Shown: positions 52,806 to 62,378 of the stretch, in pieces
How the letters are laid out: each line of letters starts with the position of its first letter
Numbering within the stretch: the first letter of the stretch is position 1
From: CALGYY01 sp963678485
GTDB lineage: Bacteria > Bacteroidota > Bacteroidia > Bacteroidales > CAIWKO01
Assembly (NCBI GenBank): GCA_963678485.1
Contig: OY782882.1
Span: 2,976,001-3,040,000, forward strand
Reading direction: 5' to 3'
DNA length: 64,000 nt
Notes under the pieces: model-generated
The model's database searches: none
Seen by the model: only the letters and a program-made list of their open reading frames with translations
What the model was told of the DNA's origin: nothing
Program-made: the position numbers and the translations under genes

Positions 52806-53366
52806 TTTATCATTCACATATTGGGCCGCTGCCTCAAGCTGCTCGTACCACAATTCTCCAAATTTTCTGATAAGAGGTGCTTTGAGATATTGGTATAAGG
52901 GGATACCATCACCTTCCTTCCAACCTGTGGCACAGACATGCCATTGATGCACATTCACTGCATCATACAGATCAAATTTGCTAATCCTCACAGGATAAAG
53001 ATGGCAGGAAATGGGCTTCTGAAAAGGAATCTTTCCTTCCGTCCATGCTTTTTCGACAGCGCAGTAGGCAATCCCATTTTTAAAATATGTGAAGAGACAC
53101 TCTTTACCGGGGTTGAGGGTCGTTACTAATGCACCTAAAATATCTTTGGTGGAAATGCCTTCTTTCTTGAGTGTATTCAATCCCGCTTCTTCCATGTAAG
53201 GGCGGATAGCTCTTATATACTTTGCAATAATCTTGGGTTCTTCTGCTTCCAGCGGTGCGCCTGCATCACCTTCTACGCAACATGCGCCGCGACATTCCTG
53301 CAATTTGCAGCAAAAGCGTGAGATGATTAGATCTTCGGAAACCAGTGTATTTTCAATGACTATCAT
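52794..53366 (-). CDS. DUF3109 family cysteine-rich protein
   Basis: A 190-residue protein with MIVIENTLVSEDLIISRFCC followed by KLQECRGACCVEGDAGAPLE. Together with PGKECLFTYFKNGIAYCAVEKAWTEGKI and PISCHLYPVRI, these are the conserved cysteine segments of DUF3109 (Cys in E-C-R-G-A-C-C, C-x-F and S-C-H-L-Y-P), which may bind metal or an Fe-S cluster. The function is unknown. The frame extends upstream to 53504, but the family N-terminus begins at the ATG at 53366 (an alternative is 53375). The -7 box TACTTTTG at 53384-53391 leaves a very short leader. It overlaps the HIT gene. Confidence 0.85.
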   Translation of the reverse strand: MIVIENTLVSEDLIISRFCCKLQECRGACCVEGDAGAPLEAEEPKIIAKYIRAIRPYMEEAGLNTLKKEGISTKDILGALVTTLNPGKECLFTYFKNGIAYCAVEKAWTEGKIPFQKPISCHLYPVRISKFDLYDAVNVHQWHVCATGWKEGDGIPLYQYLKAPLIRKFGELWYEQLEAAAQYVNDKSGK

Positions 53367-53383
53367 AGCGTTCATCAGTACTG

Positions 53384-53391
53384 CAAAAGTA
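53384..53391 (-). promoter_or_regulatory. -7 box of the DUF3109 gene
   Basis: TACTTTTG on the minus strand matches TAnnTTTG, about 18 bases from the ATG at 53366. Confidence 0.45.
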
Positions 53392-53427
53392 AGGGAAATT
53401 CCATTCCGCGGGATAATGGGAATTTCA

Positions 53428-53435
53428 TATCTTTG
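53428..53435 (+). promoter_or_regulatory. -7 box of ispE
   Basis: TATCTTTG matches TAnnTTTG, 16 bases before the ispE ATG at 53452. The promoter is divergent from that of DUF3109; no clear -33 TTTG. Confidence 0.45.
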
Positions 53436-53451
53436 CTTTTCAGCTATATTT

Positions 53452-54267
53452 ATGATTTGTTTTCCTCCTGCAAAAATCAATTTGGGCCTAAATATTATCG
53501 ACAAAAGACCTGATGGTTTTCATAATATCGAAACCATCATGCTCCCTGTTGGTTTATGCGATATACTGGAGATTATCCCCGCGCCTGGAAAGCGTTTCGG
53601 ATTTCATTCTACTGGAATCCCCATCGCTGGACCGGAAGAGAGCAATTTGTGCATTCGCGCCTACAAGTTATTGAAGGATGCCTATAATATTCCAGCCGTC
53701 AAAATTCATCTTCACAAAATCATTCCTATGGGCGCAGGCATGGGAGGAGGCTCTTCGGATGGAAGTTTTACCTTGATGTTGCTTAATGAAATCTTTGGCT
53801 TGAATATTCCGAATCGCACCCTTCGCGAATTTGCCCTGCAGCTTGGAAGCGATTGCCCTTTTTTCCTGTTAAAACGTATTTGCTATGCATCTGGAAGAGG
53901 CAATCTCCTTGAAAATATTTCTCTTGATCTTACTGGCTATTACGTGGTAATTGTAAAACCTGAAGTCTCGGTGAGTACCGCCTGGGCCTATTCTAAGGTG
54001 CGTGGGAAATGCAAAAACTTAAATCCGGCCGTTGCTGTAATGCACAATATAGAGCACTGGAAAGACGAACTCGTGAATGATTTCGAAAAAATTGTTTTTT
54101 CAAAACATCCTGAAATGGCTCGTATCAAAGAAGAACTCAACAATGAGGGTGCGGTCTATGCCGCCATGAGTGGCTCTGGTTCGGCATTCTATGGAATCTT
54201 TAAATCACCGCCCAAGGAGATTGCTAAAAAATTCCCAGCGACCTATGTTTGGGACGGGCCATTGTAA
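53452..54267 (+). CDS. ispE: 4-diphosphocytidyl-2-C-methyl-D-erythritol kinase
   Basis: A 271-residue GHMP kinase that phosphorylates CDP-ME in the MEP isoprenoid pathway. MICFPPAKINLGLNIIDKRPDGFHNIET is the standard start, with PAKINLGL binding substrate. IPMGAGMGGGSSDGSF (about 97-112) is the ATP loop, and AAMSGSGSAFYGIF (about 239-252) the third GHMP motif. The open frame runs 73 codons upstream through the antisense DUF3109 N-terminus, but the promoter at 53428 and family alignment set the start. It is convergent with the LptF-like gene. Confidence 0.96.
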   Translation: MICFPPAKINLGLNIIDKRPDGFHNIETIMLPVGLCDILEIIPAPGKRFGFHSTGIPIAGPEESNLCIRAYKLLKDAYNIPAVKIHLHKIIPMGAGMGGGSSDGSFTLMLLNEIFGLNIPNRTLREFALQLGSDCPFFLLKRICYASGRGNLLENISLDLTGYYVVIVKPEVSVSTAWAYSKVRGKCKNLNPAVAVMHNIEHWKDELVNDFEKIVFSKHPEMARIKEELNNEGAVYAAMSGSGSAFYGIFKSPPKEIAKKFPATYVWDGPL

Positions 54268-54291
54268 TCGGTCGCTAGGCGCTATTAGAGA

Positions 54292-55392
54292 CTATTTAGG
54301 GGCCTTGTATATTAAATAAAGACCAAGTATCCCAAACACAATATTTGGAAGCCATACAGCCAGTCCGGGAGGCCAGTCAGAATAAATCGCAAAAGTTTCT
54401 GTGACACGCTGGAATAGTATAAACAGAAATGTAATGCTTAGGCCAAAGGCGATATGCAGGCCAATCCCTCCTCTGACTTTCCTACTTGACACGGCAACAC
54501 CAATAAGTGTCAAAACAATAGAAGCAAAGGGCCAGGCAATGCGTTTGTGTTTTTCGACGTCAAAATATTTTACCATATCAGAACCTTTCATTCGCTCCGA
54601 TTCAATAAAATCTTCCAATTGGAAATAGTTCATTAGGTCGATATTGTCTGTTTTTTTGTAAAAATCGGCTGGCTTTAAGGGAATGATGGTATCCATCGTG
54701 TTCCCTGAAATGAGTTTTTCCTCCATGCCATTAACAAAACGAATAGAATAATTGGTAAGGTTCCAATCCATAGCCACACTATCCCACACAATGGTATTAG
54801 CTGTTAATTTATAATACAACACACCTTCGGCGAACTTTTCCATAGTGAAATTATGGCCCATGTCAAGGTCAACATTGTAACTCTCAACATAGGCAAGCGT
54901 TCCAGGTGCAATCTGTATATGGATATTTCGACTGGTATTGTGAAATTTATTTTTAATGTAGGTATTGACGAAATTCAGTCGGTTTTTATTGGTGGTTGGA
55001 ATCAGATAATTGGCCAGATACAAAGAAAAGATTGCAATCAAAAACGCTGATACCATATAAGGTACAAGCAGCCTTCTGAAGCTTATGCCATTGCCTAAGA
55101 TGGCAATGATTTCCGACTGTGAAGCCATTTTTGCAGTAAAGAAAATTACTGCAATAAAGGTGAATAGCGCACTAAACAGATTGACAAAGTAGGGGATGAA
55201 GTTTAAATAGTAAACAAAAATAATCTCTTTTAAGGGAGCATCTTTATCAATAAAATCATCGATATTCTCAGAAATATCAAAGATGATTACAATGATAATT
55301 ATAAGGGAAATGGACAGCAGAAAAGTGCTGAGAAACTTCTTTATAATGTATAAGTCAATGAGTTTTATCGGACTCTTCGGTGACAGTTTCAT
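54292..55392 (-). CDS. LptF/LptG family LPS-export permease
   Basis: A 366-residue inner-membrane permease of the YjgP/YjgQ family. Helices lie at about 15-40, 55-85, 95-120 and three after residue 270. The N-terminal motif IKLIDLYIIKKFLSTFLLSIS is typical, and a large periplasmic beta-jellyroll (about 130-265) lies between. IAWPFASIVLTLIGVAVSSRKVRGGIGLHIAFGL at about 285-318 is the conserved C-terminal helix pair. It works with LptB and a partner permease to move LPS from the inner membrane. Start at MKLSPKSPIKL (55392); an upstream TTG is unlikely. Its gene is about 90 bases from the EF-G-like gene terminator. Confidence 0.92.
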   Translation of the reverse strand: MKLSPKSPIKLIDLYIIKKFLSTFLLSISLIIIIVIIFDISENIDDFIDKDAPLKEIIFVYYLNFIPYFVNLFSALFTFIAVIFFTAKMASQSEIIAILGNGISFRRLLVPYMVSAFLIAIFSLYLANYLIPTTNKNRLNFVNTYIKNKFHNTSRNIHIQIAPGTLAYVESYNVDLDMGHNFTMEKFAEGVLYYKLTANTIVWDSVAMDWNLTNYSIRFVNGMEEKLISGNTMDTIIPLKPADFYKKTDNIDLMNYFQLEDFIESERMKGSDMVKYFDVEKHKRIAWPFASIVLTLIGVAVSSRKVRGGIGLHIAFGLSITFLFILFQRVTETFAIYSDWPPGLAVWLPNIVFGILGLYLIYKAPK

Positions 55393-55424
55393 AGTACAAA
55401 TGTACAAAACAAGAATTGCAATAA

Positions 55425-55461
55425 GCTAAAAAAAAAGCCTGCCGGATAAACGACAGGCTTT
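55425..55461 (-). terminator. Terminator of the EF-G-like gene
   Basis: Stem AAGCCTG / CAGGCTT (55435-55459) on a 10-base loop with a T-run on the minus strand. It lies about 20 bases after the stop and upstream of the LptF-like start. Confidence 0.85.
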
Positions 55462-55479
55462 GAATTTTCGTATAGACAA

Positions 55480-57612
55480 CTATTCTTCGTCTTTTGATTC
55501 CTCTTCGTAGGTCTTGAGAAGTTGGGTTTGGATTTCGCCCGGAACCTGCTGATACTCGGAATATTTAAGAGAATAGGTGGCCCTGCCGCTGGTGATTGAA
55601 CTCAGCGCGGTGCTGTAGCGATTCATTTCTGACAGCGGAACTTTTGCAAGAATCTTCTGATAAGCCCCTTCGCTCTGCATTCCCATAATCACAGCCCTGC
55701 GACCCTGAAGGTCAGTCATAACATCACCCATTTTTTCTTCAGGAACAAAAACCTCTACTTCATAAATTGGTTCGAGAATCTTTGGACCAGCATTTTTAAA
55801 GGCTTCCCTAAATGCATTACGGCCGGCTAATTTGAAAGAGATTTCGTTTGAATCTACCGGGTGCATCTTTCCATCATAAATACTAACTACGATATCACGG
55901 GCATAAGAACCGGTAAGCGGACCTTCTTCCATTTTTTCCAGTACTCCTTTGAGAATAGCTGGTAAAAAGCGGGTATCAATAGCTCCACCAACAATACAGT
56001 TATGGAATAATAATTTGCCACCCCAATCCATTTCATGAACCTCACGACCTCTGATCGGAAATTCGGTTTGATCGGTCATGCCTTCTACATAAGGCTCAAT
56101 AAGCATATGAACTTCACCAAACTGTCCGGAACCGCCCGATTGCTTTTTGTGGCGATACATGGCTTTTGCTGATTTGGTAATCGTTTCGCGATATGGAATC
56201 TTTGGAGCATAAAATTCGATTTCAATTTTGTTCAAGCGCTCAATCTGCCATCTTGCAATGTTCAGATGCTGTTCGCCCTGACCGGAGAAAATGAGCTGCT
56301 TCAACTCCCTGCTGTGTTTTGCAATAAGGGTTGGGTCAACTTTGTGCATATCGTTAAGGATAGCGCCAAGCTTTTCATCATCCGATGAATTGACGGCCTT
56401 AACAGCAGTTCTGAATTTGGGTTCCGGGAAAGGAACCGGAGGGAACACATCTTCGGAATTCTTTGCAGTATTCAAGGTGTCACCAGTGACAACACTCTTT
56501 AATTTAATGGTAGCGGCAATGTCTCCAGCACACACTTTCGGAAGTTTTTCGCGATTCTTTCCTGCAACTGCTAAAAGTTGAGTGAGACGTTCTTTAGAAG
56601 AGTTACGTGGATTAATCATATCCATTGCTTCGTTAATCTCGCCACTCATCACTTTGAAGAAGCTCAGGTCGCCAATATGCTGCTCGATAGAGGTCTTGAA
56701 TACAAAAGCAGAAGGAGTGCTGCTGCTGTCGCATTTGATCTCTTTGCCATCAGTGGTCTTCGGAATAGGCATTTCGTCAGGAGAAGGAAGCGAAGAAGCG
56801 CAATATTCCAGCAGACGATTAATACCCATATTTTGTTTAGCTGAAGTACAGAATACCGGGAAAATTCCACGTGACATCAAACTCAGCTTTAATCCTCTTT
56901 GTAATTCTTCTTCAGTAAGAGTTCCTTTTTCGAAGAAAACTTCCATCAGGCTTTCGTCACCTTCAGCTGCAGCTTCCAGCAGTTGTGTATGCAAACCTTC
57001 TGCTTTGGATTGCTCAGCGGCAGGAATGTCAAGAATTTCAACTTTTTGATCCTTGCCAAATTTCAACATTTTCATTTTCAACAGGTCGATAACGCTATCG
57101 AAGCCTGCACCGGTTGTAACCGGATATTGAACCAAGGTAACTTTTGATCCAAAATAATTTTTCATCTGACGAACTACTTCGTCGAAGTTAGCTTTTTCAT
57201 GCTCCAGCTGGTTAATTACAAAAACAACCGGGACATTACTGCGATTGCTGTAACGCCAGGTAATTTCGGTACCAACTTCAACACCGTTCTGTGCGTTAAC
57301 TACCATCAGTGCGGTATCAACAACAGTAAGGGCGGAAACCACTTCACCAATAAAATCATCAAAACCCGGAGTATCTATAATATTGATTTTCTTACCGGCG
57401 AATTCGCAGTACATCACCGTAGAAAAAACCGAATTTAAACGTTCAAGTTCAATTTCACGATAATCGGATACCGTGTTCTTATCGTCGATAGTTCCGCGGC
57501 GACTAATCACGCCCCCTTCAAAAAGCATACATTCTGCAAGGGTGGACTTCCCGGCTTTTGCTCCGCCGATCAACGCAATGTTCCTTACTTCATTCGTCTG
57601 ATATACCTTCAT
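55480..57612 (-). CDS. EF-G-like translational GTPase (non-canonical)
   Basis: A 710-residue GTPase of the EF-G family, divergent from canonical FusA. G1 reads GGAKAGKST (about 16-24) instead of AHIDAGKTT; G3 is DTPGF at about 79-83, and G4 is NQLE where EF-G has NKMD. Domain II, the EF-G domain IV strand (KKQSGGSGQFGEVHMLIEPY, about 484-503) and the C-terminal domain V (VEVFVPEEKMGDVMTDLQGRRA) are all present. Such EF-G-like paralogues are widespread, and their role is not settled: some resemble EF-G2, others ribosome recycling. It has its own promoter (57663-57693) and a strong terminator. Confidence 0.85.
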   Translation of the reverse strand: MKVYQTNEVRNIALIGGAKAGKSTLAECMLFEGGVISRRGTIDDKNTVSDYREIELERLNSVFSTVMYCEFAGKKINIIDTPGFDDFIGEVVSALTVVDTALMVVNAQNGVEVGTEITWRYSNRSNVPVVFVINQLEHEKANFDEVVRQMKNYFGSKVTLVQYPVTTGAGFDSVIDLLKMKMLKFGKDQKVEILDIPAAEQSKAEGLHTQLLEAAAEGDESLMEVFFEKGTLTEEELQRGLKLSLMSRGIFPVFCTSAKQNMGINRLLEYCASSLPSPDEMPIPKTTDGKEIKCDSSSTPSAFVFKTSIEQHIGDLSFFKVMSGEINEAMDMINPRNSSKERLTQLLAVAGKNREKLPKVCAGDIAATIKLKSVVTGDTLNTAKNSEDVFPPVPFPEPKFRTAVKAVNSSDDEKLGAILNDMHKVDPTLIAKHSRELKQLIFSGQGEQHLNIARWQIERLNKIEIEFYAPKIPYRETITKSAKAMYRHKKQSGGSGQFGEVHMLIEPYVEGMTDQTEFPIRGREVHEMDWGGKLLFHNCIVGGAIDTRFLPAILKGVLEKMEEGPLTGSYARDIVVSIYDGKMHPVDSNEISFKLAGRNAFREAFKNAGPKILEPIYEVEVFVPEEKMGDVMTDLQGRRAVIMGMQSEGAYQKILAKVPLSEMNRYSTALSSITSGRATYSLKYSEYQQVPGEIQTQLLKTYEEESKDEE

Positions 57613-57662
57613 TTGTAAAAAAATTATTAATGGATTATTTCTGAATTTCCTTATTAGGGCTG

Positions 57663-57693
57663 CAAAGTTATCAAAATTTCCTTTTTAACCAAA
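57663..57693 (-). promoter_or_regulatory. Promoter of the EF-G-like gene
   Basis: On the minus strand TTTG (57690-57693), 19 bases, then TAACTTTG (57663-57670). The start codon at 57612 is 51 bases downstream. Confidence 0.65.
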
Positions 57694-57697
57694 CAAA

Positions 57698-60511
57698 TCA
57701 CTTTGTTTCAGGCATGAGCACCGCTCTTACATAATGATCTTTATGAAAAAAGCGATTTGCAGCTTGCTTCAAATCAGCGATAGTCACTGAGCTAACAGCA
57801 CTTTTATATGCTTCATTCGATGCCAGCGTCTCTCCTTGAAAATATACGTTTTCTAATTTGCTGATCCACCATTTGTTGGTTTTTACGTCTGTTTCGCGCT
57901 CACGTAAAAGAAGTTCCTGAACTTTTTGAAGATCAACTTCCGTAGGACCTTTCTTTCTTATCTGATCCAGTATCCCAAAAACTGCTGACGTGAGTTTTTT
58001 CGTATTCTTGGGTGAACAGCCAAACATAATCATCATGCTGAATTCCGGTTTAGGGAATTTTTCCATGCTCATCTGCACCTGAGGACTGTAAACGCCACTC
58101 ATCGATTCACGAATTACCTCGATGAGTTTGATACTTATAATTTCTCTCAACATTCTCAGATATAGCTTATTCTGATCATTCCATTCAAAGGATTCCTGTA
58201 AAATAATCCCCACCATGGATTTGGGTTCTTTGCCTTTATAAATCGTAACATTAGTTGCCCCTGCAGGAAATGGAGCACTTTCGTCTTTAAAAGTTTCTAC
58301 ACGACCTGTCGAAGGAAGGCTTCCCAGATATTTTTCAGCAAGAGAAATTACACTGTCAATGTTTAGGTTACCAACCATAAAAAATGTGAAATCACTGGCG
58401 TTCGAATAACGATCCCTGAAAATGTCATACACCCTGTCTGCCTTTATTGAGCTTAAATTCTTCTCTTTTGGAATTACAATCACCCGAGGATCATTGCAGG
58501 AACTGGTTTTAATTAATGTGTCCATAAAGGCAAACATAGGACTGTTACTGGCAAATTTTAATTGGTTTCTTGTCCTTGAAAGATTTGCCTGAAATGCAGT
58601 GCTGTCGCGGTTGGTAGAGGTAAAATACAAGTATGTCAGTTGTAGCAAGGTTTCCATATCTTTAGTATTGGTCTTGCCTGAAAAACCTTCCTTTACATCA
58701 TCAATGATGGGGGTCAAATCAGCTGTTTTTCCCTTGAGCTTTTTCTTGAGCGCTACCTGATCAAATTTACCCAGTCCGCTCTCTGATATAATCTGCGTGG
58801 CAAATACGGCCGACATATAATCTTCATCAGGATAAAGTGATGATCCACCAGGACTAACTGCCGAGAAGAGGACCTCATCATTCTTGAAATCGGTCACTTT
58901 TAAAACTAAGGTTACGCCGTTTTTAAGTTTAACTTCTGTAATACCAAGATCGGGATCCTCTTTGCGACTCACTACCGGGGAGCCTTTCAATTGCGTAATA
59001 TCGACCAATGGCTCAGCAACAAAACGGTCGACATAAGGTTCAATATTCTTCGACTTTACCTGCTCAACAATTTCCATGACCCGTGCTTCAGTCGGTATTT
59101 TTATACTCTCTTTGTCTGGCGCTGTTACCACAAGAAGCATATCTTCTTTAGTAACCCATTTTGCCGAAAGTGCGTTGATTTCATTGATAGTAATGGTAGG
59201 CAACATTGCTTTAACCATCTGGAATTCCGCTCTAGCTCCGGGAATGGGTTTTGATGAAAGAAAGTTTCCTACATAAAGTCCGGCTAGTCGACTAGATTCT
59301 GTCTTGTCATATTCATTCGCCATCTTTTCGTATCGGGTCATAAATTCTTCCTTCATCCGATCCAGCTCCCCTTGAAAAAATCCATACCTGAGTACTCGCT
59401 CATTCTCCGTCAGCAGTTGTTCTAATCCCGGCTCTATCATATTCTCTTTAAGTTGCCCAACGATGGAATATGCATCCGCTGAACGTGCCAAGAATCCGCT
59501 GTAATAATTATAAGCATAGATATAGGGCGATTGAGGCTGTTGCTGATATTCGCGCAAGCGTTCGTTGAGCATGGCCGTGTACAATTCTCCGCATAAACCT
59601 TCACGGTATTCATCGCGGGTAAGCGTAATTTGATGAGGGTGCTTGTAAATAATCATCAAACTTGTGGCCGTTGCTTCTTTGTCTGTTACCAAGGCAACCA
59701 AAGGCTGCTTGTTTTCCGGGATTTCGTAATTCGATTTAATTTTAGGCTGTTCAGGATTTTTTAAGGAAGAAAAATGAGCAATGATTTTTTGCTCCATTTC
59801 ATTTACATCAAAGTCACCCACCACAATCACTGCCTGTAAATTCGGACGATACCAATCGTGGTAAAATTGACGAATAGTATCATACTTAAATGTTTTAATT
59901 ACGTCAATATCTCCAATGGGTAAGCGCTCAGCATAACGAGAATTTTTAAATATAACGGGAAAATATTTCTTTCTCATTCGGTCATCAGCACCTAGTCCCA
60001 AGCGCCATTCCTCAGTAATAACCCCACGTTCCTTGTCTATTTCCTTGTCGTCAAATGTTACCAAATGCGCCCAGTCTTCCAATACCTGAAATCCCTGATC
60101 AACCAATTCTTTATTATCGGCTGGGAGCTGCAGCATATACACTGTTTCGTCAAAACTTGTGTAAGCATTGATATCGGCCCCAAACTTAACTCCAGTTTTT
60201 TGAAGATAATTTACCAATTCATTTTTTGGGAAATGCTGTGTTCCGTTAAAACACATATGTTCGGTGAAATGTGCCAGCCCTCTTTGGCCTTCGGTTTCCT
60301 GCATCGATCCAGCATTTACAGCAAGACGTAGTTCGATTCTGTTCTCTGGTTTTTTATTTTTACGAATGTAGTAGACTAAACCATTTTCCAGTTTCCCTAT
60401 ACGGACATCGGGATCAACAGGAATTAATTCCGAGCTAATAGTTTGCTGTGCGCTTACTCCTCCAACGATAAACAGAGCAGCGAAAAATAGAAGTGCTTGA
60501 ATTTTTTTCAT
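57698..60511 (-). CDS. M16 family zinc peptidase
   Basis: A 937-residue exported protease: signal peptide MKKIQALLFFAALFIVGGVSAQ, then an N-terminal M16 domain. The zinc motif HFTEH at about 81-85 (H-x-x-E-H) is followed by a distal Glu near 150-160. A second, inactive M16 domain follows from about residue 500. Such proteins (pitrilysin-like, with a periplasmic or surface location) degrade peptides. The frame extends to 60532, but MKKIQAL is the natural start. It is transcribed after dnaX, with the two genes 17 bases apart. Confidence 0.92.
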   Translation of the reverse strand: MKKIQALLFFAALFIVGGVSAQQTISSELIPVDPDVRIGKLENGLVYYIRKNKKPENRIELRLAVNAGSMQETEGQRGLAHFTEHMCFNGTQHFPKNELVNYLQKTGVKFGADINAYTSFDETVYMLQLPADNKELVDQGFQVLEDWAHLVTFDDKEIDKERGVITEEWRLGLGADDRMRKKYFPVIFKNSRYAERLPIGDIDVIKTFKYDTIRQFYHDWYRPNLQAVIVVGDFDVNEMEQKIIAHFSSLKNPEQPKIKSNYEIPENKQPLVALVTDKEATATSLMIIYKHPHQITLTRDEYREGLCGELYTAMLNERLREYQQQPQSPYIYAYNYYSGFLARSADAYSIVGQLKENMIEPGLEQLLTENERVLRYGFFQGELDRMKEEFMTRYEKMANEYDKTESSRLAGLYVGNFLSSKPIPGARAEFQMVKAMLPTITINEINALSAKWVTKEDMLLVVTAPDKESIKIPTEARVMEIVEQVKSKNIEPYVDRFVAEPLVDITQLKGSPVVSRKEDPDLGITEVKLKNGVTLVLKVTDFKNDEVLFSAVSPGGSSLYPDEDYMSAVFATQIISESGLGKFDQVALKKKLKGKTADLTPIIDDVKEGFSGKTNTKDMETLLQLTYLYFTSTNRDSTAFQANLSRTRNQLKFASNSPMFAFMDTLIKTSSCNDPRVIVIPKEKNLSSIKADRVYDIFRDRYSNASDFTFFMVGNLNIDSVISLAEKYLGSLPSTGRVETFKDESAPFPAGATNVTIYKGKEPKSMVGIILQESFEWNDQNKLYLRMLREIISIKLIEVIRESMSGVYSPQVQMSMEKFPKPEFSMMIMFGCSPKNTKKLTSAVFGILDQIRKKGPTEVDLQKVQELLLRERETDVKTNKWWISKLENVYFQGETLASNEAYKSAVSSVTIADLKQAANRFFHKDHYVRAVLMPETK

Positions 60512-60528
60512 GGTAAAATTAAAAGAAA

Positions 60529-62238
60529 TCAATAATCAATTTCAAGATCCAGTTGGCTTTTTAAGCTGTTAATTGCAGGGTTCTTCTCTGCCATTTTTTT
60601 GAATTTTTCATCCGGAGAAAAGTGCCGTTTTTCTTCTTCATTAGTAACCACACTAACTGTCAGGTCGATTTTTCTATTGTTTAATTCCTTACGGAGATAA
60701 CCCAGTATCTCGCCTTTCCGACGGTTTACCTCATCTTGTTGAACAATATTATCAACCTGTAACTGGACTAGAAATTCGTTGTTGATCTCGGGAGCGCGTA
60801 CCACAAGGGTGCTGTGGAAACTGGGCTGTTTGTCCTTGAAAGAATCTGCAAATTTCATCCATACTTCGCGAAAGTCAGTGGGCGAAAAGTCAGCATCTCC
60901 ATAATGTTCTTCTGGCGCCTCTGATACCGTTTGTTCTTTTTTTGCTTCAGGATTATTCAGGTTTTTTAACGAAAACATCCCCGATTTATTCAGGCTTGAC
61001 TTTTCCCCGTCCTTTGATTTCGGCGGAATAATTACCTGAGGCGCTGGTGTTGATTTTTCTTTTTCAATTACAACCTCAGGCGTTGCGCTTACGTCAGGAG
61101 TTTTTTTTTCAGCCTGATCCTTTGGAGGAGCAACTACAGCAGGCTGTTCGGCAGGACCACACATTTGTAAAAATGTGAGTTCCAGTTGGAGTCGCTTATT
61201 GCTGCTCGGTTTATAGATTTGTTCGCATTGATTGGTTAACTCTAGGGCCCGCATTATAAAAGGCGTACTGATAAATCGGGATTGCTCACGGTATCTTTCC
61301 TTGATGTTTTCTCCAACCTCCAGTAAATTCAGCGTTTTTTCATCCTTGCAAATGAGCAAATTTCGTAAGTGCGTAGAAAAACCATTCAAAAATTGCAATC
61401 CGTCAAAACCATTATCAATAATCTTATCGATGAGCAAGAGCGTTTCGGGAATGTCGGAGCGGGAAGCATGACCCGCCATGGTAAAATAGAAATCGTAATC
61501 AAGAATGTTGAGGTTCTCAATTACCGATTGGTAGGTGATGTTGCCCTCGGTCGAGCTCGAAATTTGATCAAACATCGAAAGTGCATCACGCAAGGCTCCA
61601 TCAGCTTTTTCTGCAATAATGTGCAGTGCGTCAGTATTTGCCGTAATACCTTCTTTGCCTGCAACATAGGAAAGATGCTGGGCAATGTCGTTTACTGTAA
61701 TACGACGAAAATCAAAAATCTGGCAGCGCGATAAAATGGTGGGAATAATCTTGTGCTTTTCTGTTGTTGCCAGAATGAATTTTGCATAGGCCGGCGGTTC
61801 TTCCAGCGTTTTCAAGAATGCATTAAAAGCTGCCGGCGACAACATATGGACCTCATCGATGATATACACTTTATAAACACCTGTCTGCGGTGGTATTCTC
61901 ACCTGATCCACCAGATTCCGAATGTCGTCAACCGAGTTGTTTGAAGCAGCATCCAATTCATGCATATTAAAAGATGCTGTTTGATTGAACGACTGGCAGG
62001 AAGGACAACTATCACAGGCTTCAAAATCCGGAGTAATATTCTGGCAATTGATGGTCTTTGCTAAAATTCGCGCACATGTCGTTTTACCCACACCTCTAGG
62101 GCCGCAGAATAAAAATGCTTGAGCGAGCTGCTTGTTTTTTATAGCATTTTTCAGAGTGGTGATAATGGCTTTTTGGCCAACCACAGTGTCAAAGGTCTGC
62201 GGTCTGTATTTACGTGCTGATACAACGAAATTCTCCAT
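60529..62238 (-). CDS. dnaX: DNA polymerase III subunit gamma/tau
   Basis: A 569-residue clamp-loader subunit. MENFVVSARKYRPQTFDTVVGQ is the typical start. FLFCGPRGVGKTTCAR holds Walker A at about 43-54, the zinc module is CQNITPDFEACDSCPSC at about 65-81, and DEVHMLSPAAFNAFLKTLEEPP holds Walker B (about 118-140). SRCQIFDFRRI at about 169-179 is sensor 1. The C-terminal third is variable and low in complexity. The frame reads 26 codons further upstream, but the ATG at 62238 fits the family start. The M16 peptidase follows 17 bases on. Confidence 0.95.
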   Translation of the reverse strand: MENFVVSARKYRPQTFDTVVGQKAIITTLKNAIKNKQLAQAFLFCGPRGVGKTTCARILAKTINCQNITPDFEACDSCPSCQSFNQTASFNMHELDAASNNSVDDIRNLVDQVRIPPQTGVYKVYIIDEVHMLSPAAFNAFLKTLEEPPAYAKFILATTEKHKIIPTILSRCQIFDFRRITVNDIAQHLSYVAGKEGITANTDALHIIAEKADGALRDALSMFDQISSSTEGNITYQSVIENLNILDYDFYFTMAGHASRSDIPETLLLIDKIIDNGFDGLQFLNGFSTHLRNLLICKDEKTLNLLEVGENIKERYREQSRFISTPFIMRALELTNQCEQIYKPSSNKRLQLELTFLQMCGPAEQPAVVAPPKDQAEKKTPDVSATPEVVIEKEKSTPAPQVIIPPKSKDGEKSSLNKSGMFSLKNLNNPEAKKEQTVSEAPEEHYGDADFSPTDFREVWMKFADSFKDKQPSFHSTLVVRAPEINNEFLVQLQVDNIVQQDEVNRRKGEILGYLRKELNNRKIDLTVSVVTNEEEKRHFSPDEKFKKMAEKNPAINSLKSQLDLEIDY

Positions 62239-62271
62239 GATAAAAATAGTAATGGTGGAAAAAATGAGTTT

Positions 62272-62279
62272 CAAAGGTA
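62272..62279 (-). promoter_or_regulatory. -7 box of dnaX
   Basis: TACCTTTG (minus strand) matches TAnnTTTG, 34 bases before the ATG at 62238. A -33 TTTG is not clear. Confidence 0.4.
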
Positions 62280-62311
62280 CATAAATTCGGTGTGACAGAA
62301 GTACCTGAATG

Positions 62312-62345
62312 AGCAAAAAAAAACGGCCATATGGCCGTCTTTTTC
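62312..62345. terminator. Bidirectional hairpin terminator between DUF2795 gene and dnaX
   Basis: ACGGCCAT / ATGGCCGT (62323-62338) form a perfect palindrome, with A-run to the left and TCTTTTTC to the right. It lies 34 bases past the DUF2795 stop on the minus strand. Confidence 0.8.
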
Positions 62346-62378
62346 ATTTCTTTTAGCATCCTCTATGCTGAAATTTCA

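Noticed and set aside
53233..53451. N-terminal extension of ispE
   Set aside because: It is antisense to the DUF3109 coding start and carries a promoter; the family N-terminus begins at 53452.
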